Shown here: positions 56,597 to 64,000 of the stretch, one piece after another
How positions within the stretch are numbered: the first letter of the stretch is position 1
How the letters are laid out: each line of letters opens with the position of its first letter
NCBI RefSeq assembly: GCF_001425625.1
Contig: NZ_LMCP01000008.1
Coordinates: forward strand, 62,001-126,000
Length of the DNA stretch: 64,000 nt
Source of the DNA: Mesorhizobium sp. Root102
Lineage (GTDB): Bacteria; Pseudomonadota; Alphaproteobacteria; Rhizobiales; Rhizobiaceae
Direction: 5' to 3'
Notes under the pieces: model-generated
Database searches by the model: none
What the model saw: the letters and a program-made list of their open reading frames with translations, nothing else
Told to the model about the DNA's origin: nothing
Translations under genes and position numbers: made by a program

Positions 56597-56907
56597 GGAA
56601 GCGGAAATGATTCCGGTTTCCTCACGTATTGACGACTCCGCTCCCGGCTCTGGCTAAAGGGAAATGATCTCGCGCGCTATTAATCTGGTCCCGCGTGAGG
56701 CCTGCCTGATCTGCCACTTGCGGAAGCTATCGAAGTCCGAGCGCGAGAAAGGGTCGGTGGGAAAAAATTCTGTGCCACCTAAGCACCTGAAAGGACACAA
56801 TATTGCGCCAAGCGGAACATAGCGGAAACAAATAGTCGCTTGGACGTCCTTGAAAGTTAAAATCTTACCCACCACATGCTGCGTCACTTCGCCACAATGA
56901 GGGACTT
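56597..56907. promoter_or_regulatory. Intergenic region before the CBASS operon
   Basis: About 310 bases with no convincing gene; a 77-codon minus-strand frame lacks family or start support. It should contain the CBASS promoter. No clear palindrome is visible. Confidence 0.4.
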
Positions 56908-58176
56908 ATGGGTATCATCTTTAACATCGAGGACGCGATGCATATCGCGCGCGCAGACGGCCTGCTTATGGACGTCGCCCGGCGTGCTCAGTTGCCGTTG
57001 TCCAAGCATATCGACGCCATCGAGCATTTCGACGGACTGTCGGCTCATGTAGACCGTGCCGAAAGCCCGCTGGGCGGCAAGGTCGTCATGATCTACCCGT
57101 CCGGCAGCTTCTCGATCCACTGCGCCATCTACAGCAAGATTCGCTCGGTTCAGCACGACGTCGACGTCGTCGTCGAACTTGATCTGCCTGGGAATACGGA
57201 CCCGGCGTGGATGCTGGACAAGCTGTACGACGCCATCAAAGGCGAGCCTGGCTCCAAGTACCATTCCTACAACATCGAGAAAAACTCGAGATGCGTGACG
57301 GTTACCTATCCGGACGGCGTGACCGTGGATCTCATGCCGGTGACGCGCATTCCCAACGGCCCTGAGCGGTCGGCCCTCCTGTTCCATCACAAGCCCGAAT
57401 CCGGCGAGAAATACCGCAAGGAGGTCAATCCCAAGGGATTCACCAACTATTTCAATGCCAACATCAGTTCAAGCGAGGCCTTCGCGAAGCAATACTGGCA
57501 GCGCAAGATGCTGGTGGAAGGCATGCTGGTAGAGAAGGCTGAAACCCAGCCCATGCCTGATCATGTGCCGATCGAGGAAAAGTCACCACGCGTTCTGGCA
57601 ATTCAGCTGATCAAGCGGTTCCGCGATGTGCAATACCGCCAGGAGGGGCGGCGGTCGCGAAGGCTGAAGAAGCCGCCTTCGGTGGTCATCGCGGCGATGG
57701 CGCTCGATGTCGGGCCGATGTCTGACAGTCTCGCGACCGAGGTCAAGGCCGTCGCACGTCACTTCGCCAGAGCTATCCGCGATGCCGACGCCGCTGGCGG
57801 ACGCTTCCAGGTTATGAACCCGGCCCACCCGGCCGACGAGTTCACCGACCGATGGCCTGAGGACCGCGAGACACAGCGCCTCTGGCAGCGCGATCTTGAG
57901 CACCTGGCACGTGCGATCGACACCATCGGCAACTCGATTTTTGACCCTGCTGAAGCCAACGAGTTGCTTGAGGACCTGTTCGGCGAGGCGTTGGCGGAGT
58001 ACGCCATCGAAAAGCACTTTGCCGGCCAGAATGAGATCGCGAAGCGGAATAAGCTCGGCATCGGACCTAGCGGCTCTATCAGGACCACGGCGGCGGCCGT
58101 TGCCGCTCCTGCCCTCATCTTGCCGGCGCATGCCAGCACTAACATGGCCGGCGTGCTCGATGATATTGACGATTGA
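56908..58176 (+). CDS. CBASS CD-NTase (cGAS/DncV-like nucleotidyltransferase)
   Basis: This 422-residue protein is the phage sensor enzyme that makes a cyclic oligonucleotide second messenger. The GS motif is GSF (66-68), the metal-binding acidic residues are in HDVDVVVE (D84, D86), and the third Asp is in VTVDLMPV (D141). A helical C-terminal domain follows, ending in an Ala-rich tail (RTTAAAVAAPALILP...). It is followed by an E2-like gene and a patatin effector. The class of nucleotide made cannot be read from sequence. Confidence 0.92.
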   Translation: MGIIFNIEDAMHIARADGLLMDVARRAQLPLSKHIDAIEHFDGLSAHVDRAESPLGGKVVMIYPSGSFSIHCAIYSKIRSVQHDVDVVVELDLPGNTDPAWMLDKLYDAIKGEPGSKYHSYNIEKNSRCVTVTYPDGVTVDLMPVTRIPNGPERSALLFHHKPESGEKYRKEVNPKGFTNYFNANISSSEAFAKQYWQRKMLVEGMLVEKAETQPMPDHVPIEEKSPRVLAIQLIKRFRDVQYRQEGRRSRRLKKPPSVVIAAMALDVGPMSDSLATEVKAVARHFARAIRDADAAGGRFQVMNPAHPADEFTDRWPEDRETQRLWQRDLEHLARAIDTIGNSIFDPAEANELLEDLFGEALAEYAIEKHFAGQNEIAKRNKLGIGPSGSIRTTAAAVAAPALILPAHASTNMAGVLDDIDD

Positions 58177-58672
58177 TCAGCAGATCGAGCGGATGGCCGA
58201 ACTATGGCCGGGCTGGACGGTGAAGCGCCTATCCGGTCAAGGCGCCGAATGGAGCGGCACATTGCGGCCAAACCGGACGGAATACCAACTCCGGGTGCGC
58301 TACCGCGTGCCTGAGTTGCTTCTCAACCTGACCGTCCTGCAGGCTCAGCCAAGAGTGTATGTCGATTGGCCAGCCTTGCAGGAGAAGCCTGGCAATCCGG
58401 AAGGCCGGATTCCCCACGTCTATTGGCCGGTGAGTGATCCGAATGGTCAGCCCTCGCTGTGCTTGTTTGATCCCGAGGCGCGCGAGTGGGGCAGCGGCGA
58501 GTATATTGCCGACACCACGATTCCTTGGGCGGCGCTGTGGCTGAACTGGTACGAAGGGTGGCTGATTACGGGCAAATGGCTCGGCAGCGGCCGTCACGCA
58601 AGGCGGAGTGCCGATGGCAGAAGAGAACCAAAGCGACTCGAGGACGAGGCGCTCGAGCGGAACGCAGCTTGA
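58160..58672 (+). CDS. E2-like conjugating protein of short type II CBASS
   Basis: The 170-residue protein has an E2 ubiquitin-conjugating-like fold. His86 in HVYWP lines up with the HPN motif, Cys101 in SLCLFD with the active-site ICLD of eukaryotic E2s, and the downstream Trp (REWGSG, IPWAALW) with the W after the Cys. In short type II CBASS an E2 alone, without E1/JAB, conjugates the CD-NTase C-terminus to activate it. It overlaps the CD-NTase gene by 17 bases. Confidence 0.85.
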   Translation: MILTIDQQIERMAELWPGWTVKRLSGQGAEWSGTLRPNRTEYQLRVRYRVPELLLNLTVLQAQPRVYVDWPALQEKPGNPEGRIPHVYWPVSDPNGQPSLCLFDPEAREWGSGEYIADTTIPWAALWLNWYEGWLITGKWLGSGRHARRSADGRREPKRLEDEALERNAA

Positions 58673-59693
58673 CCGCCGAGAGCAGTTGCCCTGGACGCTA
58701 GACGGGCTGAAAATCCTCTCCATCGATGGCGGTGGCATCCGCGGCATCTTGCCGGCCGCCGTGCTAACCCTTTGCGAGCAGCGGTTCACCGGCGGGAGAC
58801 CGGCAGGCGAGTATTTCGACTACATTGCCGGAACGTCGACTGGCGGTATCATCGCGCTCGGCCTTGCCTCCGGTATGCCAGCGAGCGCAATCCTGAAGCT
58901 CTATATGGATCATGGTGCTGCGATTTTTCCGCCGCCGGCGCAACTGGACTGGCTGATCTCGAAAAGTGTTCGGAAGGCCTGGCGCTTCGTTCGCGGCCTG
59001 CTCCATTATAGGTATGACCGGGAAGAACTGGCGCGCCAGCTAGCCGCTGTTTTCCAGGATCGGGTCATTGGCGATGCGGATCGACGGCTGGTCATTCCGT
59101 CGTTCGACGAATTCAATGAAGTGACGCTGTTCAAGACACCACACCATCAGGCCTACAAGCTCGACTGGTCCTTGGGAATGGTGGCCGTTGCCTTGTCGAC
59201 GTCGGCGGCACCGACCTTCTTCTCGACCTATAAGAACGGCGATCGGCAATTCGCAGATGGCGGGGTCTGGGCGAACAACCCGATCATGACAGCGTTGGTC
59301 GATGCCATGGCCTGCTACGCAATTGACCGACATCAGATCGACATCCTGTCTCTCGGCTGCGTTGAATCGGAGTTCGCGTTCACCAAGGGCCAAATCGCCA
59401 AGGGCGGGGTCTGGCACTGGCGCGAGATCATTTCTGCCGCCATGCGCCTGCAAAGCCAGAATGCGCTGGGCCAAGCTGGGCTGCTGGTGGGACGAGACCG
59501 TCTACTACGCGTCGACGGAGCACCCATGAAGTCTAATCCGATCGACCTCGACGACTACACCCGGTCCGCCGCAGAGTTGCCTGCCATTGCTGCCTCGCTG
59601 GTCAAGCAACATGAGGAACGGCTGGCGGCGCTTTTCGCTGCGCCGCGTCCACCCTACAAAGCGGTGTATGGGCCAAGGTCTCAGGACGCGTAA
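58614..59693 (+). CDS. capV: CBASS patatin-like phospholipase effector (CapV)
   Basis: This 359-residue effector is predicted to degrade membrane phospholipids when it binds the CD-NTase product, killing the infected cell. It has the oxyanion-hole GGGIRG, the nucleophile serine in GTSTGG, and the dyad Asp in DGGVWANNP. Start is ATG 58614, after GGCGGAG. It overlaps the E2 gene by 59 bases, so all three CBASS genes form one tight operon. Confidence 0.92.
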   Translation: MAEENQSDSRTRRSSGTQLDRREQLPWTLDGLKILSIDGGGIRGILPAAVLTLCEQRFTGGRPAGEYFDYIAGTSTGGIIALGLASGMPASAILKLYMDHGAAIFPPPAQLDWLISKSVRKAWRFVRGLLHYRYDREELARQLAAVFQDRVIGDADRRLVIPSFDEFNEVTLFKTPHHQAYKLDWSLGMVAVALSTSAAPTFFSTYKNGDRQFADGGVWANNPIMTALVDAMACYAIDRHQIDILSLGCVESEFAFTKGQIAKGGVWHWREIISAAMRLQSQNALGQAGLLVGRDRLLRVDGAPMKSNPIDLDDYTRSAAELPAIAASLVKQHEERLAALFAAPRPPYKAVYGPRSQDA

Positions 59694-59836
59694 AATAGTC
59701 ACCTGTTCTTCCCACGATGTCGCCTTTCAGAAACCGCCTAAAGCGATCCAACGACCGATATGAAGGCGCGAAGGAGCCATCCATGACCTGGCGTTCAAAG
59801 GTCTGCTACGGTCAATTCTTCGCCTTCATCCATAAG

Positions 59837-60595
59837 CTATATCCTCACGACCAGCGCCGGATCAAATGCGATGTTCTCGTCATTGTAGCCGCGCGGATTA
59901 CAGAGAATGCGCGTGCTGCCGACCTCATAGTCGCAGCTGTCGTGAGTATGTCCGTGCACCCACAAAGCTGGATGTCCTTCCTCGATCACGTTGGACAGAT
60001 CGCTCGCAAAGGCGGCATTCAGCAAATCCCCCCTGAAGCGCGGAGGGATGGACCGTGCGTGCGGCAGGTGATGGGTGACCACGACCGTGGTGATCGGATC
60101 CGTCTTCAGAGCGGAATCGAGGAACAGACGGGATTCCTGATGCATTCGGAATGCTGTCTCCGGCACGAAACGCTGCCAAGGATTGCGCTGTTCCGCGATC
60201 AGCTTGAAGTCGTTCATGCGCTCGCGAGCATGGAACATTGCGACATGTGGGTGCCCCTCAATCCGGAAGTCGGTCCATAGCGTCGCGCCGAGGAACCGAA
60301 CGCCATCGATGACGACGGATTCGTCCTCCAGGAAATGCACGTTCGGGAATCCTGCGGCGGCTTTGCGACCGTCCTCCAGTCCTTCCCGGATCGAGCCTTT
60401 GTAGAATTCGTGGTTGCCGGCCACGTAGACGCAGGGCATCGCCGGCGCGATATTCTTTGTAAGCCAAAAGACACCGTTCGCCGGCGCGCGACATAAATCG
60501 CCTGCGACCACGCAGACGTCGGCGTCAGGGATCGTGAGAGGCTGGCGCAGGTCCGCGAATTCAAGATGCAAATCTGAGAGCAACCATACCTTCAT
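59837..60595 (-). CDS. Calcineurin-like metallophosphoesterase (first copy)
   Basis: The 252-residue enzyme keeps all metal-binding motifs: SDLHLE, AGDLC, AGNHEFY, THHLPH and HGHTH. It has no signal or membrane segment, so it is cytoplasmic. It is the last gene of a minus-strand trio with the FtsH-like gene and a second phosphoesterase (63094) that shares the SDLHLE, GNHEFY and GTLWTDF-type sequences. The substrate may be a cyclic nucleotide, DNA or a protein phosphate. Confidence 0.9.
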   Translation of the reverse strand: MKVWLLSDLHLEFADLRQPLTIPDADVCVVAGDLCRAPANGVFWLTKNIAPAMPCVYVAGNHEFYKGSIREGLEDGRKAAAGFPNVHFLEDESVVIDGVRFLGATLWTDFRIEGHPHVAMFHARERMNDFKLIAEQRNPWQRFVPETAFRMHQESRLFLDSALKTDPITTVVVTHHLPHARSIPPRFRGDLLNAAFASDLSNVIEEGHPALWVHGHTHDSCDYEVGSTRILCNPRGYNDENIAFDPALVVRI

Positions 60596-60833
60596 AGGAT
60601 TGATTCCTTGGATTTCATTCGCGCAGAAAATCTTCGCCAGGATTCACATCTTGACGCTAATGGATCTCTTCATTCCGATCGCCGACACCTTCGCGGGGTC
60701 AAGCGCGTCCTCATTTCGTCAACGACCGCACCCGGCTCGGAACCCCAAAGGTTCTCCGCCTCCAGCCCTTCTTGATGGGATCGACCGCTGTCCTCTGCTC
60801 TCGAGCGGCCTTGCGGCCAACGCCACTAGCTTC
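60596..60833 (-). other. Gap between protease and first phosphoesterase genes
   Basis: This 238-base stretch holds no recognised gene. It may carry a separate promoter for the phosphoesterase, or be part of one long transcript. Confidence 0.3.
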
Positions 60834-62966
60834 TCAGGACACACTTTCACTCCGCAGCTCAGCCTCGGTCATGTTGTGATTTTCAGTGCAACCGTCGGCA
60901 TTGCTAACGAGCTGGGAGACCTCGCTGGCAGAGAGGTAGCCGGATCGATCGAGCGCGGCGGCAACTGCATCAAGGGCCGATCTGTTTTTCGTCAGCAACT
61001 CCGCGGCGCCCGCCATCGCACGTTCCAGGCGGTTCTTTACGGCGATGAACAGTCCCGGAACTGTCGTGAGCGGGTCATGCGCACCGTCGGGCAGAAACAC
61101 GGGGCCGTATTCGCCGAAGCCGAACCTCAGCTCCATCTTCTTTGCGAGTTCGGTGGCGTGGGAAAGATCGGAGCCTGGCGCGCCGCCCGCGCCTGCCGAG
61201 GGGCTGCCGAGCACCAGCTCTTCGGCGGCACGACCGGCCATCAGCATGACCAAGATATCGTTGCAATGCTCCGGGCTTGTGCCGCCGTCGACGTCGGCGA
61301 TTTGGGTCAAACCATCCCAATCGCCGATGGAAACGCCGATGACCTCCATGCGGCCAAGCAAAGTAGCGGCGACAGCGTGGCCTGCCTCGTGCACGGCAAG
61401 CCTACGCCGCTCCTCGCAAGACGGAGGCTCCCTGTTCGAGCGGACCTCTGCCAGAAGGTCATCGAGTTGCAGTTCGCGGCGTCCGCGCCTTGCAGCGCCT
61501 CGGGCCCTGCGCACATAAGCCTCGACGTCGGCTCCGGTTGCGCCCCGCGCGGCCAAGGCGACGGGTACCATGTTGGCTTCTGGCAACTGGTTTCCGAGAT
61601 GATAGCGAAAAATCCCGGCGAGCGCCTTCACGTCCGGCCTTGCGATCGCAATCTCGCGATCCAGCCGTCCTGCCCGTTTGACCGCCGGGTCGATCATGTC
61701 GGGATGGTTGGTTGCCCCTATGACGACGACGCCCGGCCGCTCGTCGACGCCCTGCAGCAGCTCCAGGAACAAATTGACGATCTGGGACCAGTACTCGACA
61801 TAGTCCCCGCTCAAGCGCGCCCTGTCGGAAATGCCATCGAGCTCATCAATGAACAGGATGCAGGGCGCTAGCTGGCGCGCCCGCGCGAAAACATCCTTGA
61901 TCGCCTGTAGCGTGCCCGACAGGTAGCTTGCCGCACTCCAGTCAGCGACGCTGGTCGCGACGAGCGGCACACGTGCCGACTTTGCGAGCGCCCGAGCATA
62001 GCTCGTCTTGCCTACGCCTGGAGGACCGGAAAGCAGCAGCCCGCGATTATCCACTTCGTCCCACTTGATGCGGCCTGCCTTGTAGTCCCCGACATCGGCA
62101 ACCAGTTCGAGGCCCCAATCCTTTGCTGCTCCGTAGCCGTCGAGGTTTTCCAGCGCTGGTCCGTCTGAATGAAACTCTCCCTTCCCAGCGACGAGATCTT
62201 CGAGCCTTGCGATACACTCCTCGGGGCTGCGGTCCGGCCGCAGCGCGAGCACCAGATCGGCGATGTCGAGCAGGCGGATGGCCGCTGCATCGATCGATCG
62301 CTCCGGCCTCTTGCCCGTGACCGCCTCGATGACGAGCAACAGAGCGCTCTGATCGATTTCCGGCAAGACCAGATGGAACTCCGCCGAGCGCATCAGATCG
62401 CGCGGCAGCTGCCGCCGTGGATCGGGCGCGATGCCGATGATCGTCGAGCGCGCATGCAGCGCGTCGGCGACCGAGTCGTTGCCAGAGTCGGGCTTATGGC
62501 TCTTTTCGGTTCCGTCCCTGGCGACGATCAGCGCTTCGTCCCGTCCCGGCCTCGATTGGCGGCCGCTGGTCACAATGGAACGCTCGTCCGGGAGGGCGCA
62601 AACCTCGATCACCTTGCGGACCGATGCAACGCGGTCGGGCGTAAGGGTGGTGATGGTGACGACCGGCGCGCCGCGCCGCAATGTCCGTGTGAGCCCGGGC
62701 TCAGCCTCGACAGCGCGCGCCGTCAGCACCGCAACGGCGGCGAGGTCGGGGCGGATCGACACGCGTTCTTCCGCTGGCGTGTCCATCAGGTCGTCAAGGA
62801 GTATTTCGACGGGATCGGATGGGTCGCCCGACCCAGCCCGCAGCATCGGCCTGGAGTGCACGCCCTCCTGCCGGGCGAGGATATCCAGATACGCCCTCGC
62901 CAGGAGATCAGTCTTGATGACGTTCGATCTGTTAGCGGCAGCAGACTTCGGCTTGGAACCGGGCAT
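60834..62966 (-). CDS. Soluble FtsH-like AAA+ / M41 metalloprotease
   Basis: The 710-residue protein has an N-terminal helical region of about 300 residues without membrane helices. The AAA+ ATPase has Walker A GPPGVGKT (about 314-321), Walker B CILFIDELDG (about 369-378) and the arginine-finger segment KRAGRLDRE. The C-terminal M41 zinc protease has HEAGH (526-530) and a downstream Asp (GSDLSHATEL). FtsH proper is membrane-anchored; this one is soluble and lies between two metallophosphoesterase genes. Start ATG 62966 is chosen for the GGAGAG six bases upstream. Confidence 0.88.
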   Translation of the reverse strand: MPGSKPKSAAANRSNVIKTDLLARAYLDILARQEGVHSRPMLRAGSGDPSDPVEILLDDLMDTPAEERVSIRPDLAAVAVLTARAVEAEPGLTRTLRRGAPVVTITTLTPDRVASVRKVIEVCALPDERSIVTSGRQSRPGRDEALIVARDGTEKSHKPDSGNDSVADALHARSTIIGIAPDPRRQLPRDLMRSAEFHLVLPEIDQSALLLVIEAVTGKRPERSIDAAAIRLLDIADLVLALRPDRSPEECIARLEDLVAGKGEFHSDGPALENLDGYGAAKDWGLELVADVGDYKAGRIKWDEVDNRGLLLSGPPGVGKTSYARALAKSARVPLVATSVADWSAASYLSGTLQAIKDVFARARQLAPCILFIDELDGISDRARLSGDYVEYWSQIVNLFLELLQGVDERPGVVVIGATNHPDMIDPAVKRAGRLDREIAIARPDVKALAGIFRYHLGNQLPEANMVPVALAARGATGADVEAYVRRARGAARRGRRELQLDDLLAEVRSNREPPSCEERRRLAVHEAGHAVAATLLGRMEVIGVSIGDWDGLTQIADVDGGTSPEHCNDILVMLMAGRAAEELVLGSPSAGAGGAPGSDLSHATELAKKMELRFGFGEYGPVFLPDGAHDPLTTVPGLFIAVKNRLERAMAGAAELLTKNRSALDAVAAALDRSGYLSASEVSQLVSNADGCTENHNMTEAELRSESVS

Positions 62967-63093
62967 CACGTTCTCTCCGATCGCGGGCATTATAGAAACA
63001 GCGGGCGGCACAGCGCTGCCGTCTCCGGCAAAATCACCACGAGCGTCCAAGGCTGCGGACTATCCGGCCTGCAGAGCATGGCACTCCGGGTCT

Positions 63094-63930
63094 TCACGAC
63101 AGATCCTCCGTGTCGATCACGAGATCCCACTGAAAGCCGTTGTCGCGCTCGCTTGCGACCCTGAGGTAGCCCATCGGATTACAGACGATCCGCGTCCGGC
63201 CAACCCTGATGTCGCTGGGATGATGCGTGTGACCGCAAATCCACAGGGCCGGGGCTGCATCCGACTTCAGGTTTGCCTCGAATGCCTCCTTGCTGCAGGC
63301 AAACAGAAAGTTGGTTTCCCTGCCCACGTAAGCCGCAGGCGTGCAATCAGGATGGGGCAGATTGTGCGTGACGACGACCGTTTTGCCGTTGAAAGGGATC
63401 GCCAGCTCTCGCTCGATGACGCCGCGCGTCAACAAGTGAAACCCGAGCATGACCTGCGGTGTCAGCAGTTTACTATCGCCAAGCCGGATTCTCGAGAAAT
63501 CAGCCAGCGTCGAGAGCGCCAATTGCATCCGCAGCGAAAGGCTGGCGTCGTTCACCAGGTCCATCTTGAAATCGGTCCACAGCGTGCCGCCGATAAAACG
63601 CACGCCGCCGAGTTCCAAGATGTCGTCGTCCAGGACGTAAAGCCGGTTCCGCCAGGATCGCGATGCCTCGGCCACCTCCTTCATCAGAAGATGGTCGGAA
63701 GGTTTCGTTCGCGGCGGCCAGACTCCGCGATTGCCGTAGAACTCATGGTTGCCGGGCACGAAAATCATCGGTAGCTCGTAGCGCTCGATGAGCCGCTGCG
63801 CGTGATCGCGGAGGGTGTCGGCAAGGCAGAGGTCGCCCGCACAGACTATGACGTCGGCTTCCGGAGCCTTGTCCACGTACACGGGGTTCTGCATCTCGAG
63901 ATGGAGGTCGGACCAGATCCAGAGTTTCAT
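63094..63930 (-). CDS. Calcineurin-like metallophosphoesterase (second copy)
   Basis: The 278-residue enzyme has intact metal motifs: SDLHLE, AGDLC, PGNHEFY, THNLPH and CGHTHH. It is longer than the copy at 59837 because of an insertion after the GNHE motif (WPPRTKPSDHLLMKE). Start is ATG 63930 (MKLWIWSDLHLE). It is first in the minus-strand trio, 127 bases upstream of the FtsH-like gene. Confidence 0.9.
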   Translation of the reverse strand: MKLWIWSDLHLEMQNPVYVDKAPEADVIVCAGDLCLADTLRDHAQRLIERYELPMIFVPGNHEFYGNRGVWPPRTKPSDHLLMKEVAEASRSWRNRLYVLDDDILELGGVRFIGGTLWTDFKMDLVNDASLSLRMQLALSTLADFSRIRLGDSKLLTPQVMLGFHLLTRGVIERELAIPFNGKTVVVTHNLPHPDCTPAAYVGRETNFLFACSKEAFEANLKSDAAPALWICGHTHHPSDIRVGRTRIVCNPMGYLRVASERDNGFQWDLVIDTEDLS

Positions 63931-64000
63931 GTCAGGCTCCGGTCGACGTTGTTCGTCAAATGCCCGGCTCTCTTGGGCGCCGCAGTGCAAAGGCCGGAAT

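Noticed and set aside
56654..56887. 77-codon minus-strand frame before the CBASS operon
   Set aside because: No ribosome binding site, no domain, and it overlaps the likely CBASS promoter.

Overview
The window looks like a chromosomal segment from an alphaproteobacterium of the order Hyphomicrobiales, most likely Mesorhizobium or a close relative. Evidence: high GC and dense packing, the housekeeping order rne / amiC / mrcA / prfB, BA14K-type secreted proteins, several polyamine-type ABC operons, and palindromic intergenic repeats of the kind common in rhizobia. This placement is inference; no database search was possible.

Positions 1-16000 are mainly core genome: RNase E (minus strand, cut by the left edge), AmiC amidase, PBP1A, release factor 2 (with an intact programmed +1 frameshift), two GFA-fold proteins, secreted hypotheticals, an OmpA-family lipoprotein, an ankyrin-cytochrome c fusion, a RhlE-like helicase and NAD kinase. 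At 16270-19245 lies a secreted pseudo-caspase/CHAT protein. Positions 19500-31100 hold two divergent polyamine-type ABC import operons: potABCD with an amidase and a TetR regulator, then a minus-strand set with a metallo-beta-lactamase-fold enzyme and a second TetR regulator that faces two tandem palindromes. Positions 31100-36600 contain small membrane proteins, tRNA-Thr, an aberrant tRNA-like sequence, an 8-bp tandem repeat, and a pair of His-rich/BA14K secreted paralogues separated by an IS110-family element whose non-coding end may encode a bridge RNA. Positions 35700-40500 form a glyoxylate module (IclR regulator, gcl, hyi, glxR), followed by an RlmB-type methyltransferase, tRNA-Tyr and tRNA-Gly.

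From tRNA-Gly (41835-41908) to the right edge the window is an integrated accessory island. It opens with a tyrosine integrase, a degenerate copy of its catalytic half and broken mobile-element genes (42046-46300). It then carries stacked anti-phage systems. The first is a six-gene run of HsdR, HsdM, HsdS, a Septu-like ATPase, an HNH nuclease and an Mrr-type nuclease. The second is an E2-containing short type II CBASS operon (CD-NTase, E2-like protein, patatin phospholipase). The third is a minus-strand trio in which a soluble FtsH-like AAA+/M41 protease is flanked by two calcineurin-like metallophosphoesterases. This trio is the best candidate here for a poorly described or undescribed system. 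The far end of the island is not in the window.
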